A DNA stretch of 64,000 nucleotides, taken from NCBI GenBank assembly GCA_958510825.1, contig OY294051.1:1984001-2048000 (forward strand), in the 5' to 3' direction. The notes below the pieces were generated by a model, which made no database searches, was not told where the DNA came from, and was given only the letters and a program-made list of their open reading frames with translations. Source of the DNA: Brachypterus glaber. Taxonomy: Eukaryota > Arthropoda > Insecta > Coleoptera > Kateretidae. The position numbers were made by a program, and so were the translations under genes. The stretch's first letter is position 1. Each line of letters starts with the position of its first letter. Positions 1-10,748 of the stretch are shown one piece after another.

Positions 1-167
1 TTCAAATAACTGTGAAAAATCAAAAAAATATGCATTTGGGCTTGCTATGACCGGAAAATATAATAGGGACTCGTATTAGCGTTACACATATATCTTTTTT
101 CCTTGCCCCTAAACCCGGGCTTCGAATCACCTATGCTATGTATCGGGCCTCCTATTGATAGTTCTAC

Positions 168-168
<1 letters not shown>

Positions 169-199
<31 letters not shown>
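169..199. repeat. (TA)n microsatellite
   Basis: Uninterrupted alternating TA dinucleotides, about 15 units, read directly. Confidence 0.95.
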
Positions 200-200
<1 letters not shown>

Positions 201-203
<3 letters not shown>

Positions 204-749
204 AATTCTAACCTAATAAAATTAAAATAATATAACGCCATATTACTATTCTAAAATCATTCCCATTAGAATATTTTAAGAATATGTATTTGAGAATATT
301 CTTAGCAAAATACTCTACAGCAGTGCACCTTTTAAGAACATGCTTAGCATGTTTACAGCATTATGCTAAGAACCTTTTCAAGGGAACGATTAAAAAACCT
401 TCTTAGGATGAAGTGTGTTATCAGGGTGGACCAACCTTAATAGGAACTTTTTTTTTCATATTTTTAACGTAGAATTACCTCGGAACTTATTTCTGAATAA
501 CCCTGTATATATTTTCCATGTAGTTATTTTATCAATCATCGTACAGAAATTATCATTTTCTAAAAATTTTATCACATCAAAAAACGTAGAAGAGCAATAT
601 ATTTTTTTTAAATTTTTTACCAGCGAAAGAATTTTGTTGGATAAAGTAATATTAGTTTTTGCAGAATATGTATTTAATTTTTAAGATGTTACCACTTTTA
701 GGAAACAATTTTACAAAGACCTTGTATACCTATCTATATAATCTATATA
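201..749. other. AT-rich stretch, no gene seen
   Basis: No protein homology, tandem array or paired termini recognised. An open frame at 415-684 is low complexity (F/N/L/K rich) and typical of chance frames in AT-rich DNA. Several AGAATATT-like words recur at 265-310 without a clear unit. Confidence 0.6.
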
Positions 750-1069
750 CAGAGCGGTCCAAAAGTCACCCCCCCCCCTCTTAACTTTTGAACCAGTTGA
801 GATATCGACTTCAAATTTGGAACTTTTAAATAAGACAACTTTAAATAGAGAATTTTATAAGCTTTAAAATGATGTATCACACGACTCCCCTTTTAATTTA
901 AAAAAATGTCCCCCTATGAACCCCTGCCCACATTTTAAGAGCTGAAAATATCAAATATATGCTAAAAGATAGTTTAAGTTGTCTTATTTAAGAGTTCTAA
1001 ATTTGAAGTCGATATCTCAACTCCTTCAAAAGTTAAAAGGGGGGGGGGGGTGACTTTTGGACCGCACTG
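750..1069. mobile_element. Family E MITE, copy E1 (Tc1/mariner-like, internally deleted)
   Basis: The left end begins CAGAGCGGTCCAAAAGTCAC and the right end is its inverted partner, GTGACTTTTGGACCGCACTG. TA lies immediately outside both ends, as for Tc1/mariner insertions. Runs of C (left) and G (right) follow the terminal 20 bases. At 320 bp it lacks most of the left foldback arm seen in the roughly 700-bp copies E2-E4, so it is a deletion derivative. No transposase is present. Confidence 0.85.
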
Positions 1070-1237
1070 TATAACCTTTTGATCTAAATTGTCTTTCCAA
1101 AAATATTCAATAAATATGGAAAATAATTTTAATTTTAACTGAGTGATAATAGATTTATCCATAGCTTTTACAGGCAATTGAAATAGCGTCATTCTATCTA
1201 GCGGCGGTGTTAACACTATAAAAAACAAACGAATAAA

Positions 1238-1399
1238 GATATTTTAAATCCGTTTTTTTTTGGCTTAGAGACATATTAATAGAGAAGCAATGCACCACAA
1301 AAAAAAATTAACCTTAATTATTTTTTTTTTAACTACAACTATAAGCAAAAAAAAACACTGTGCGTTATATCTCAAAAAAACCAGCTGATCGAGAAAAAC
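1238..1399 (+). repeat. Dispersed repeat AA, copy 1
   Basis: Contains TATAAGCAAAAAAAAACAC, GTGCGTTATATCTCAAA and CAGCTGATCGAGAAAAAC. The same sequence occurs inverted at about 40146-40290. Element A1 interrupts this repeat just after GAGAAAAAC. Confidence 0.7.
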
Positions 1400-1944
1400 C
1401 AAAAAACTTTTACCTCAAGAAGGAACATGATGAAATCTGCCGTATGCTTTGTTTCAAGCGTGAACCAACTACGGTGAGGGGCTGGTGGGGAATGACTATT
1501 GTTTACACTTAGTACGCGTAAAGAGAGAGAAAGAAGGTGTAAACTCACAGTCTAATGTCGTAAAATGACTGACAGGGGTACAGTGTTGCCGATTGGAAAC
1601 ATATACTTTGGATATTTTATTGTAAATTTTAGGAAACATTAGTTCTGTATGAGTTTTATATGAACTAGTAGTTTAATTTTAATAGATTTAAATATACTAT
1701 ATTATTAAACATAATTATAGTATACACAATAAAGGTTTTTACATTTTTAATTTAAGTATAATAATTTGAATTCATGATAAGGTGGAAACTACGCAACATC
1801 GCTACTAGCCTGAAAGTCGACTAGCGACATCTACATTTTACACCACAAAGCTGTATCGCGTTTCTGTCAGTAAATAAACAAACAAAAAGATGACACCTTC
1901 ATAAACATTGGTCTGAAATTACTTCTTGAGGTAAAAGTTCTTTG
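1400..1944 (+). mobile_element. Family A hAT-like MITE, copy A1
   Basis: A 545-bp element with inverted ends CAAAAAACTTTTACCTCAAG and CTTGAGGTAAAAGTTCTTTG. The flanking 8-mers AGAAAAAC (1392-1399 and 1945-1952) are identical. An 8-bp TSD and a CAAAG-type end are hAT features; the superfamily call is inference from these. No transposase is encoded. The first end carries an A in place of G at position 5. A1 sits inside repeat AA. Confidence 0.9.
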
Positions 1945-1952
1945 AGAAAAAC

Positions 1953-2207
1953 GAAAAAAGATGCAACTAAAATGGTGTCGGCAAATTTTTAAGTGTTGAG
2001 CAGTGTAATTTAATTATATGAAGGCACTAGATAGAGTGACTAAATTGAAATAATTTTTACATCTGGTGAATATTTTAAAATGCTTTTGACAGCTTAATAG
2101 GTATCCTCTTACGATGGCGTTCATAAATTAAACAAATGCGTGTTTAAAAAGCTTAGCTAATAATTAAATATTTCATAATTAAATATATCCACTTGTATTT
2201 TTTTAAC
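1953..2207. other. Unassigned AT-rich sequence
   Basis: Follows A1 with the remainder of repeat AA (to about 1980), then AT-rich sequence with no recognised feature. Confidence 0.5.
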
Positions 2208-2713
2208 GATAGAAAAATATATTGCACAACACGTTTCAAAAAATAAGATATATCATCAGTTTTCCATTTTTAAAGTCGTTCATCAGTAAAAAATACAAAT
2301 TACATCGGCACTTAGTGCTACTAAGAGTGCCGATGTATTAAAATCATCGCCGAAAAGTCAAAATCTTTGACCACGTTTTTTTTTCACATTTCTCGACGTT
2401 TTAGACCATTCTGAGTCAAAATCAGTAAAAAAATTTTTTGCCTCCGTCTGTCTGTATGTCGATAGAAAAATATATTGCACAACACGTTTCAAAAAATAAG
2501 ATATATCATCACTTTTCCATTTTTAAAGTCGTTCATCAGTAAAAAATACAAATTACATCGGCACTTAGTGCTACTAAGAGTGCCGATGTATTAAAATCAT
2601 CACCGAAAAGTCAAAATCTTTGACCACGTTTTTTTTCACATTTCTCGACGTTTTAGACCATTCTGAGTCAAAATCAGTAAAAAAATTTTTTGCGTCCGTC
2701 TGTCTGTATGTCT
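2208..2713 (+). repeat. 253-bp unit in direct tandem, two copies (repeat K)
   Basis: Unit 1 starts at 2208 and unit 2 at 2461, both with GATAGAAAAATATATTGCAC. I see only a handful of differences (for example CATCAGTTTT/CATCACTTTT, CCTCCG/CGTCCG and CATCGCC/CATCACC, plus one base in a T run). Each unit contains a hairpin with arms TACATCGGCACT and AGTGCCGATGTA and ends in TCTGTCTGTATGTC-like sequence. The same sequence is found inverted and unduplicated at 50.2-50.8 kb, so the tandem state here is derived. Confidence 0.95.
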
Positions 2714-3250
2714 GTCTGCCTGGGTGTAAACTCTCTAATTCCATTTCTACATGAGATATCGACTTGCGGTTTTTTGCATATTGTTTCTTATCGTATTCCG
2801 ACGAGCTGATTAGATTTTGGGGGTAAACGATTGGGGGTAAAAATAGGGTAAAACTCCTATTTTTAGCGTTTTTTGTTCATAGTTAAGGAAATTATTATTG
2901 TATGTGGTTAATTTAGCACTTATATAAAAGATAATTTTAAATTGGTCAAAAAATGTTATAAACAACGTTTTCCTAAAACGCATTGTTTTCGAGATATTGG
3001 CGTTTAAAGCAGTAAAAGGTTTTTTTTAGCATATCTCACATATTTATAACCCGATTTTTTAAATAAAAGTTTTTTTTAAGCCCTATAAAAATTTTATATA
3101 CGGTTTTTCGCTAGAATATAATGTTTTAAAGATACAGAATTTAAAATCAAACAAAACACCTAGTTTGAAATTTGCAAACTAGATGGCTCTAGTTTTAAAT
3201 TGCTTTTTTTTAAGCCCAATCAAATAATAAATATAAATTGCAATAAATGT
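2714..3250 (+). repeat. Dispersed repeat K, continuation of copy K1
   Basis: Continues from the tandem units. Sequence such as AACGCATTGTTTTCGAGATA and TAGCATATCTCACAT is matched in reverse complement at about 50206-50520. There is no coding potential. The family is over 1 kb here and its ends are not defined. Confidence 0.8.
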
Positions 3251-3760
3251 ACATGGACTGATATTTTAAAGGGTAGTAGTTGATGGTAACATAACACTCC
3301 TGTTAGTTTTCACCTGGTGGTTTGAGTAAGGGGTGTCAGATATCTTGAATTTTAGGGGTTAGGTGGTGGTCAAAAAGAGTAAAACTAACAAAAAAATCAA
3401 AAACTTTTTGAAAAAAAAAATAGAAATGTTAATTGTCTTGCTCCGTTATGTTATTGAATACGAAAACGGTCACTGGGTGCTTTTGTGTTGCTGTAGTCGA
3501 GTAAAAAGTTTCAAATTCGTACTGTATATTTAAGCAGAGATAATAAATCATGCACTTATCTCACACTTATCTACCTACTTCGTATCGAACGGATTAGAAT
3601 TGGCGTAAAAATATTTATAAATTGGCACGATGCTGTCTGCTTTGGCGTGTGTAAATCATAAAAATTATCAGCTTGCTGTGCAGTGCATTGCTCTTTGGAC
3701 GCGGTTACTGTACAGGGTGTTCCTAAAATTACTCGAGAATATAATGCGCATGGTGGTCAC
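3251..3760. other. Unassigned intergenic sequence
   Basis: No gene or paired termini. A TACAGGGTGTTCC word at about 3713 resembles transposon ends common in insects but has no convincing partner. The last 8 bases (GTGGTCAC) are the TSD of A2. Confidence 0.5.
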
Positions 3761-4307
3761 CAAAGAACTTTTACCTTAAGAAGGAACATGATAAAATCTA
3801 CCTTATGCTTTGGTTGAAGCGTGAACCAACTACGGTGAAGGGCTGGTGGGAGTGACTATTGTTTACACTTAGTACGCGTAAAGAGAGAGAAAGAATGTGT
3901 AAACTCACAGTCTAATGTCGTAAAAGACTGACAGGGGTACAGTGTTGCCGATTGGAAACATATACTTTGGATATTTTATTGTAAATTTTAAGAAACATTA
4001 GTTCTGTATGAGTTTTATATGAACTAGTAGTTTAATTTTAATAGATTTAAATATACTATGTTATTAAACATAATTATAGTATACACAATAAAGTTTTTTA
4101 CATTTTTAATTTAAGTATAATGATTTGAATTCATGATAAGGTGGAAACTACGCAACATCGCTACTAGGTAGCCTGAAAGTCGACTAGCGACATCTACATT
4201 TTACACCACAAAGCTGTATCGCGTTTCTGTTAGTAAATAAACAAACAAAAAGATGACACCTTCATAAACATTGGTCTGAAATTACTTCTTGAGATAAAAG
4301 TTCTTTG
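3761..4307 (+). mobile_element. Family A hAT-like MITE, copy A2
   Basis: A 547-bp copy with ends CAAAGAACTTTTACC and GATAAAAGTTCTTTG. The 8-bp TSD GTGGTCAC is exact at 3753-3760 and 4308-4315. The interior closely matches A1 (CCAACTACGGTGA block, GTACGCGTAAAGAGAG block). Confidence 0.93.
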
Positions 4308-4487
4308 GTGGTCACAACGAAAAATATTCATTAATAGGGAATTTTCAGCTAAATCACCAAATATAGTTTTGTTTACAAAAATTGCAAAATGATGAACATA
4401 AATGATGAAAAACTGATTAATAGGTTGTAACTATTAATATTCAATAAATAAATAAAAAATCGACACAACATACTCAGTTATTAGCTC

Positions 4488-4822
4488 AATTTTTAATTTA
4501 AGGGAGGGTATACCCTGTAGGGGTCACTGCATTCCCGAAGGACTAATAAGATCAAGTAGCTCTTCAGAAAAATCTGATTATGGATCATGGTAGCAGAAGG
4601 TCTACATTACAGAACCATTTTCAGCTAAATCCAGAAAACTTGTTTTTGGTAAATAATGTTAAATAATCTTCTGCAGAATAATTCTGACAATAAATTGCAT
4701 ATTTTGTTGAATGATTCTGATAGTATTTTTTTACCTCATTTCGAATATCTTTAAAGTAAATCTCGCTATATTTTTCCGTTTTCGAGAAAAATGCTCTTGA
4801 AAATATTTTATTCTGTTTTTTA
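4488..4822 (+). repeat. Dispersed repeat L, copy 1
   Basis: About 330 bp, from TTTAAGGGAGGGTATACCCT to GAGAAAAATGCTCTTGAAA, repeated in the same orientation at about 39657-40007 with small changes. Contains a short GGGTATACCC palindrome and the words AGATCAAGTAGCTCT and CTGCAGAATAATTC. Termini are not recognisable. Reverse-strand frames in both copies look related, but the protein is low complexity and no family is recognised. Confidence 0.8.
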
Positions 4823-5403
4823 AGTGCTTGTAGAAAAATTATCATAGTAACTGAAAGCTTTTATCCAGACTTTGATTAGAGCGGGGTTCTTACTCTTTAA
4901 AATCGTACAAGAAAACCTTAACACAATGTTTAGTGGTAAATTTAAAAACAGTTTTAAAATACCGCTGATAACACATTTTATGCGAACTATATTTTTCTTT
5001 GTTACATAGTGTAATTATGTTAGCAGCGAATTTTACCCCTAAAAATATCAAATACAGAACGTCTATGATACTACAATAATTCGTAATTACTGTCAAAAAC
5101 GAAAGTTATACAAAAACCGAGCAAACTCGGCAAAATTCGTCAAAAACACTATGTGGCAGTAAGTAAATAAGCGTTACATGGAGAAGGGGGCTCAAAAACA
5201 GAGAATTCTCATTTATCGACTATCGCGAAACCCTACCTGGACTACCCTGTATAAAATATAAAATCATTTGCCAACGGATAGAGTAATTTCAAAAAATACA
5301 TTTTATTTCTCGGAAATAAACGTCAGTTGACAAAAATAGTTCTATCAGGCTAGGCTAGGTGCTAGGCACCTGTGAAAAGATTTATTTGCGGAAATTTAAA
5401 GTA
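4823..5403. other. Unassigned intergenic sequence
   Basis: No gene supported. A reverse frame at 4890-5096 has no recognisable domain. A direct CTAGGCTAGGTGCTAGGCAC repeat lies near 5350. Confidence 0.5.
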
Positions 5404-5530
5404 ACTCCGTTACCGAAACGTTTACCAAAAACAATCCCAAACTTGAACTTAGTATAAGTAACCTATGGTCCAAATTTTAAGTCTTTAGCTCAAAGCGTTC
5501 TTTAGTTATCTTGGACAGTGACCATGTAAT
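5404..5530 (+). repeat. Dispersed repeat BB, copy 1
   Basis: Carries the motif series ACCAAAAACAATCCC, ATGGTCCAAATTTTAAG, TCTTTAGCTCAAAGCG and GTTATCTTGGACAGTG. Related series occur near 18.4, 22.0, 33.8 and 34.9 kb, the last two followed by CAGA-rich tracts. Confidence 0.65.
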
Positions 5531-5867
5531 TTTCAACAATTTTTGGACTAAAACATATCTGATGACATAACAAATCTATTCTCATTTAATTAAATTTTAT
5601 TTTTCCCCGTTAAAGAGCCCTTTTTCAATACGTGGTTACTCAAAAAAACTTTTTTTTAATCTGTCTAAAAAAGTGCATCTTTTACGATTTTCTTTCAACT
5701 GGGAATTGATTTCTTATGTCATCAGCAGAGTTGATACTTTCATTACAATAACAGGGTCGGACAAAAGGAATTTTAAATAATTATAAAATTAAAATTGAAT
5801 CCAGTAAGTAATAAAAAATCCTTATTTCTTAAATAATTTTTTATTTTTGATGAGTTTCTTTAATACA
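5531..5867. other. Unassigned AT-rich sequence
   Basis: Nothing recognised. It ends at the 12-bp duplication TACCTATGCTGA that flanks LINE1. Confidence 0.5.
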
Positions 5868-5877
5868 TACCTATGCT

Positions 5878-6585
5878 GAGGAAGCGGCAAATTGCAGGGA
5901 AATAAGGCAGCACCGGGGGCACGATATATACATCTGCTCGGACAGTCAAGCCGATCTAAAGGCATTGTGCAATCCCAGCACTAGGTCACCCCTAGTCAGG
6001 GAGTGTGCAGAAGCCTTGGAAGAGCTAGCAAGGACCAAAAACGTTCAACTGGTATGGGTACCGGGTCATAGTGGAATTCCCGGAAACGAGAAGGCAGATG
6101 AACTTGCAAGACTCGGATCAGGGATGGCATGCACGGGGCCGGAACCTATATTGGGTGTTACAAGGAAGCAGGTAAAGACCGCTCTCGATGAGTGGGCTTA
6201 TACCAAGCTAAAGGAGCAATGGAGAGCGGTCGACGGTTGCCGGCAAGCTAGGGACTTCCTGGCTGGCCCAAGCAAATCAAAGACCGACTGGTTGCTGGAA
6301 AAAGGAAGAACTGCACTCAGACAACTTGTAGGGGTCCTCACAGCCCACTGCAGGCTAAGAAAGCACCTGGCAACAATGCGGATTCTAGAGAGTCCACTAT
6401 GCCCAGAGTGCGAAGAGGATGAAACATCCTCTCATTACTTAGCCGAGTGTGTCAGATACGACAGGATCAGGTTGCAAGTCTTTGAAACTCAAAGACTCAA
6501 CCAAGAGGAACTAAGAGATCTCCCCTGGGCCAATATCCTGACCTTTATTGAAAGGACGGGCAGGTTCAAGGAGGACTCAAATTAG
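5878..6585 (+). pseudogene. RNase H domain and C-terminal zinc finger of a LINE ORF2 (fragment)
   Basis: The frame is open from the truncation point through 6585 (stop TAG). No start codon is native: a TTG near 5965 is merely the first possible start, and the frame reads back upstream as the RNase H strand with ICSDSQADLKAL. Visible motifs are the acidic SDSQA segment, then VWVPGHSGIPGNEKADELAR, the conserved C-terminal RNase H block with its histidine and aspartate, and later CPECEEDETSSHYLAEC, a C-x2-C-x7-H-x4-C zinc finger. In the intact element RNase H would degrade template RNA during reverse transcription. No internal stop or frameshift is seen, so the insertion may be fairly young, but it cannot act alone. 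Confidence 0.93.
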
Positions 6586-6678
6586 TAAATGGCTGGGATT
6601 GCCTGGGGTGACAAAAAGGGCCAGAAATGGCCTAGTTGTCCGGCTTTGGCCAATCCAAAAATTTACTACTACTACTAC
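5880..6678 (+). mobile_element. LINE1: 5'-truncated non-LTR retrotransposon (RNase H-bearing)
   Basis: A GC-richer insert of about 800 bp flanked by the duplication TACCTATGCTGA (5868-5879 and 6679-6690), ending in a (TAC)n-like tail at 6661-6680, as expected of target-primed reverse transcription. Only the 3' end of the second ORF plus a short 3' UTR is present; the endonuclease and reverse transcriptase are lost. The insertion interrupted the left arm of a palindrome (6681-6738), and the duplication includes part of that arm. RNase H plus a CCHC tail points to the I/R1/LOA/Jockey part of the LINE tree; the clade is not resolved. Confidence 0.92.
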
Positions 6679-6680
6679 TA

Positions 6681-6738
6681 CCTATGCTGAATAAGATTAT
6701 ATATCTGTATACAGACATATGATCTTATTCGGCATAGG
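6681..6738. repeat. 58-bp imperfect palindrome, split at its left edge by LINE1
   Basis: The left arm CCTATGCTGAATAAGAT pairs with the right arm ATCTTATTCGGCATAGG around a TGTATACA-containing centre. The LINE1 duplication copies the outer left arm, so the palindrome existed before the insertion. Confidence 0.85.
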
Positions 6739-7154
6739 TTCGGCTAGTCAGTACTGCAGTAAGTGACTTAAATATTGACAGAACCATAATTTGAAATTTA
6801 AAAATGGACAAAAAAGGTTTTAGTTTAGCAATTGAGAATGGAATTAAATAAATCAAATTAAAGAAAATGCCTGTAAAAATATTAAGATACGTAATAAAAC
6901 AATTTATATCATTTTACGATGAAAAAAATATAAAAGTTGGTTTGACATATTATAAATCGTTAAAAAATAATCTTCCGAATTACACATGATTCTTCGAATT
7001 ATCGGGAAAAATTCACAGTTTTCATTCAAATTTGTTGTCAAGGGAAATAATTACTTCAGGCGATGCCCCGGTCGTAATTATTTCCAGACAGAAAATTTTC
7101 ATGAAAACAGCGAATTTTTCCAGCATAATTCTCAACCTCTTGTGTAATTATATA
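6739..7154. other. Unassigned AT-rich sequence
   Basis: No gene supported. An inverted pair GGAAATAATTAC / GTAATTATTTCC lies around 7045-7085. Confidence 0.5.
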
Positions 7155-7860
7155 CAGTGCGGTCCAAAAGTCACCCCCCCTTTTAACGAATTGAGATATC
7201 GACTTCAAATTTAGAACTCTTCAATAATAACTAAAACTATCTTTTAGCATATATTTGATATTTTCAGCTCTTAAAATGTGGGCAGGGGGGCATGGGGGGA
7301 CATTTTTTTAAATAGAAAGGGGGGTCGTGTGATACATCATTTTAAAGCTTATAAAATTCTATATTTAAACTTATATTTTTAAATTTTTAAAAAATGTTTT
7401 TTAAGGTTTTGATTTTTAAATTTTTTGTGCTAAAACATTCGATTTTTTAAGTTTTTTTTTATAAATTTTTATTTATGTCAACTAAAATTAGTTTAAAAGT
7501 ATAATTAACATTGTTTTATGATGAAATTAGGCATTTTTAAAAAATTATGTTTTTTTTTAGAGGAATTTTGACATTAATACCCATTTTCAACCCCATTTTA
7601 AAACCATTTTTTTTTTAATTCAAAAATATGGAGTTAAATGAAGAATTTTGTAAGCTTTAAAATGATGTATTACACGACCCCCCTTTCCATTAAAAAAAAT
7701 GTGCCCCCATGCCCCTCCTGCCCACATTTTAAGAGCGGAAAGTATTAAATATATGCTAAAAGATAGTTTAAGTTGTCTTATTTAAGAGTTCTAAATTTAA
7801 AGTCGATATCTCAACTCGTTCAAAAGTTAAAAGGAGGGGGGTGACTTTTGGACAGCACTG
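7155..7860. mobile_element. Family E foldback MITE, copy E2 (Tc1/mariner-like)
   Basis: A 706-bp element flanked by TA, with ends CAGTGCGGTCCAAAAGTCAC and GTGACTTTTGGACAGCACTG. The two halves are extended inverted repeats: GCAGGGGGGCATGGGGGG and GAAAGGGGGGTCGTGTGAT on the left are mirrored near 7650-7730. The centre is A/T-rich with no transposase. Left-end C run and right-end G run are conserved in all copies. Confidence 0.92.
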
Positions 7861-8220
7861 TATATGAAAATTTCACTGTGAAATAAATATAGGAGGTATG
7901 AGTAGTATTTTTTTCGTGAGGGAACATTTTCCACCCCTAAACAGTGAAAATAATATCGCAATCTAAGGACTATTTTTAGTACTATAGGCAAACGTCTCAA
8001 GTTCAGTGGTGTAGGGACTATTTCAAGGTCTTTTTTATAAAAAATATATTTATTTCGTTTAAAAAGGCATTTTTTTAAAAACAAAAATAAAATAATCTTT
8101 TTTTATTTTTCCTTTTTTTGTTTAATACTGTTTATTTTGTAACGTGAACTATGTTGGAAGCAGTATTTTTCTTGGAAATAAATTTTCCTGTTTACGATTT
8201 TTTCCATTAAAATAAACAAT
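7861..8220. other. Unassigned AT-rich sequence
   Basis: No gene supported; a reverse frame at 7827-8084 starts inside E2 and is not protein-like. Confidence 0.5.
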
Positions 8221-8860
8221 TTGTCACCCTTACCCCGCCCCTGGCCGAAATGAAAGGGTGGAGCCGACTCCGGGCTTCCTTATAGCGTAAATCCTACTGG
8301 GTATCTATTCTTGGGCTCGAGAGAACGTGAACAATTTTCGTAGGAAGGGAACTGATCACATCATATCAAAGTTCCCCAAAGTTAAAAAATGTTATTCTTG
8401 AAGAGCAGGGAGCGTGATGGGATCTCTGCAGCCGGCTGCAGCGTTGCCAAGTATTTAGTGGATTTTAACCAATCAGATTATGCGCACGAGTTTGCGTGTA
8501 CAAGCAGCTTGTGACAAGCTGTCATTAATTTACTTTTTTTGTAAACAAGTGCTGAGGTTTAAATATTTTTTTAATTAATATATAGATGTATAATATATTA
8601 TTAGTAAGAAATGACTGAAAATAAAACCAGAAAAAGATCTGCGCCAATTAGCAGTCAGCAAAAAAAATCCTTCTAAATTTTATTAATCTCCCAAAAGGGC
8701 AACAGCCCCCACAATTTCCAAATCATCCATCGTTATATTATTATTATCATAATATGTATAATAATTTATAAATATAAAAAATCTTTTATTAATTACGATT
8801 AACTATTATAAAACAAAACGGTATTCAAATTAACAACACAAAACCAAAGCAAAAATAGGG
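8221..8860. other. Mixed-composition stretch, GC-richer at 8221-8520
   Basis: The first 300 bases are visibly richer in G/C than the surroundings (CACCCTTACCCCGCCCCTGG, GGAGCCGACTCCGGG, CTGCAGCCGGCTGCAG), then AT-rich. No reading frame or RNA structure is recognised. It may be an old transposon or gene relic; not resolved. Confidence 0.4.
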
Positions 8861-9290
8861 TTATGTTCGAATGCGCGCGACTAACTTATATGTCAAAATT
8901 TCCGTGAACGACCGCTTCTCACGATCCCGAGTAGTAGAAGTAAAGTTCCTCAATTTTCGTGCGAAGTGAAGTTCAAGAATAAGTAGTTTTGCGTTTCGAG
9001 AGAAATAATATGCAACCCACACTACCTTTCTCCCGGGAATGCGTTCTCTCGAGCCCGAGAATACATACCCTGAAAAAAATATCGCCTATCACTTTACGAC
9101 CCATTTATGTCGCGATTTATTTTCGGGGGCGTGAAACGGTAAACCTACCACTTTCTCCCGAAAACCATTACTTACGAGCGAACGTTTCAGCAGAAGGTGA
9201 CTTATGGACTGTGCAACGGAAGTTTTTATATCATTCTGTATCCCCTTTTTGAGCGACTTGTAGGGACTACAGAAGCGAATTAAATGGATT
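8861..9290 (+). other. GC- and CpG-richer patch with an 80-codon open frame of unknown nature
   Basis: A patch with many CG dinucleotides for this window. The longest plus frame has an ATG at 9010 and ends at 9252; its peptide includes LPFSRECVLSSPRIHTL and NLPLSPENHYLRANV. I recognise no domain, signal peptide or membrane segment, and no splice partners are identifiable by eye. It could be an exon, a retroelement remnant or chance. Confidence 0.25.
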
Positions 9291-9639
9291 CGAGATTTGA
9301 GAGAATGGGCCTGAAAATTGGAATTAGTTCTAAAAAAGCATGCCTGTAGTAGTATATTAGGCAGGGCCGGCCCTAGGGAGTTGCAAACCTAGTTTTTAGT
9401 GTATCTACGAGGCAACTGCCGAGTAAAAAAAGAACTTAAAAGTCCATTAAAAAAAGCAAGCAAGGAGTTGCGTACGCTATTTTTCCTACGAACACACCAT
9501 AAAAAACACATTTAATATAAATTTTATTACACTACTACTCGACTTCATGGTGTACTCAATTTTGTATTTATTTTACAACTATAAAATTTAACAAAAATGT
9601 GTAAGTTCAAAATAGTTTTATAAATTTTTTTTTTCTATT
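9291..9639. other. Unassigned sequence
   Basis: A CAGGGCCGGCCCTAGG word at about 9363 resembles hAT transposon termini, but no matching end was found. Otherwise nothing recognised. Confidence 0.4.
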
Positions 9640-9945
9640 TTGCGACTCTTATAAGCTCATATTCACACGTATTTTGCGTGTTCTTATAGGCCATAAGAGG
9701 TCTCTATTTTTTTTTTCTTTTGGGTTTGGACTTTCGCTTGACGTTTTCCTTGCAAATGTCAATGTCGCTTTAAAGTTTTTTAAAATTTTAGAGGAAAATA
9801 GAAAAAATTGTATAAAGCACTCATTTCATAAGACGTTTTTAACGAACTAGTCATTTAGAAAACTCGCCGCAAGCGGCTCGTTTTCTAAACTTGTACTCGT
9901 GCGCTAAAAACGATGTTATGAAACTAGTACTTTAATATACTATTA
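9640..9945 (+). mobile_element. Repeat family D, copy D1 (internally deleted)
   Basis: Begins GCGACTCTTATAAGCTC with a hairpin around CACACGTATTTTGCGTG, continues through CATAAGAGGTCT and GCAAATGTCAATGTCGC, and ends with a large hairpin built on ACTCGCCGCAAGCGGC and ATGTTATGAAACTAGTAC. Compared with D2 and D3 it lacks the central block between the TTTAAAGTT and AAAATAGAAAAAATTG sequences. It supplies the intact AATGTC site for insertion H3. No protein. Superfamily unknown. Confidence 0.75.
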
Positions 9946-10309
9946 AAAACTACCTATCTATGTGTAAATTTTACATACTTTTAAACTTCTTATTTTGGCA
10001 ACTACGCTACATTTTAGTAAAAATGCGTTAAACGGTAAATTTTGCTTAATTATTGTAAAATATTTCTAGTTTTTCTAAAAATTTTATCGTATTATGTCCC
10101 GCATTTACTGTATTTTAACTGCACTTATAACTCAAAAATTCCTATCTGTAGGTATTTTTTTAAAATATTGTATATTTTTTTAGGGTTGAAACAACATACA
10201 ACTCCCAGCGAAAAGCAACAAAAGAAGAAATCTCAAATAATCCAAAAAAATAGGCTACACACTTAAATTTAGTGAACATAAATATATTTCGAGGGATGTT
10301 CCGGTGGAG
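9946..10309. other. Unassigned AT-rich sequence
   Basis: A 74-codon frame at 10042-10266 is low complexity with no recognisable domain. Nothing else seen. Confidence 0.5.
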
Positions 10310-10494
10310 AATTTTGGTGTACAATGTCGGGGAATTATTGGTAGATTGAGGGAATTAACGGAATAATAAGAGAAAATTGGGGAGAATTAGTAAAGTATGA
10401 GGAGGAATCATTGGGGACTTAATGTGTAGTTAGAAGAAGGAATTATAAAATAGTTGTTGGAGAATTAATACACAGCGTGCATGTCTAGCTGTGT

Positions 10495-10748
10495 CAACGA
10501 ACTAACAACTCTTCTCTTTAGAATACGCATACCGTTAATATAAAGTATCGCCAACATCTCGGTTTGTTTATAAACAAATAGTAGGTATATTCAGGCCTAA
10601 ACAATAACAGTTACCAGTAACTGTTATTGTTGTCTCTGTTAGAACAAAGCTGTGCGAGTAAGACAGACAAATGTATATGTTGGCTACGTTTTTTTCAGTT
10701 TTTACAAATGAAATGCCTATTCTAGAGGGAAGTGTTATTAGTTCGTTG
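10495..10748 (+). mobile_element. Family B hAT-like MITE, copy B1
   Basis: 254 bp, from CAACGAACTAACAACTC to GTTATTAGTTCGTTG, with an exact 8-bp TSD AGCTGTGT (10487-10494 and 10749-10756). The terminal inverted repeat runs about 30 bp through TCTAGAAT. The centre holds the palindrome AACAGTTACCAGTAACTGTT. Non-coding. hAT assignment rests on TSD length. Confidence 0.93.

Noticed and set aside
122..142. CCCGGGCTTCGAATCACC as a tRNA T-arm
   Set aside because: No D-arm, anticodon arm or acceptor stem around it on either strand.
3713..5255. CAGGGTGTTCC at 3715 and GACTACCCTG at about 5250 as two ends of one element
   Set aside because: Only about 10 bases pair, and the interior is explained by A2 and repeat L.
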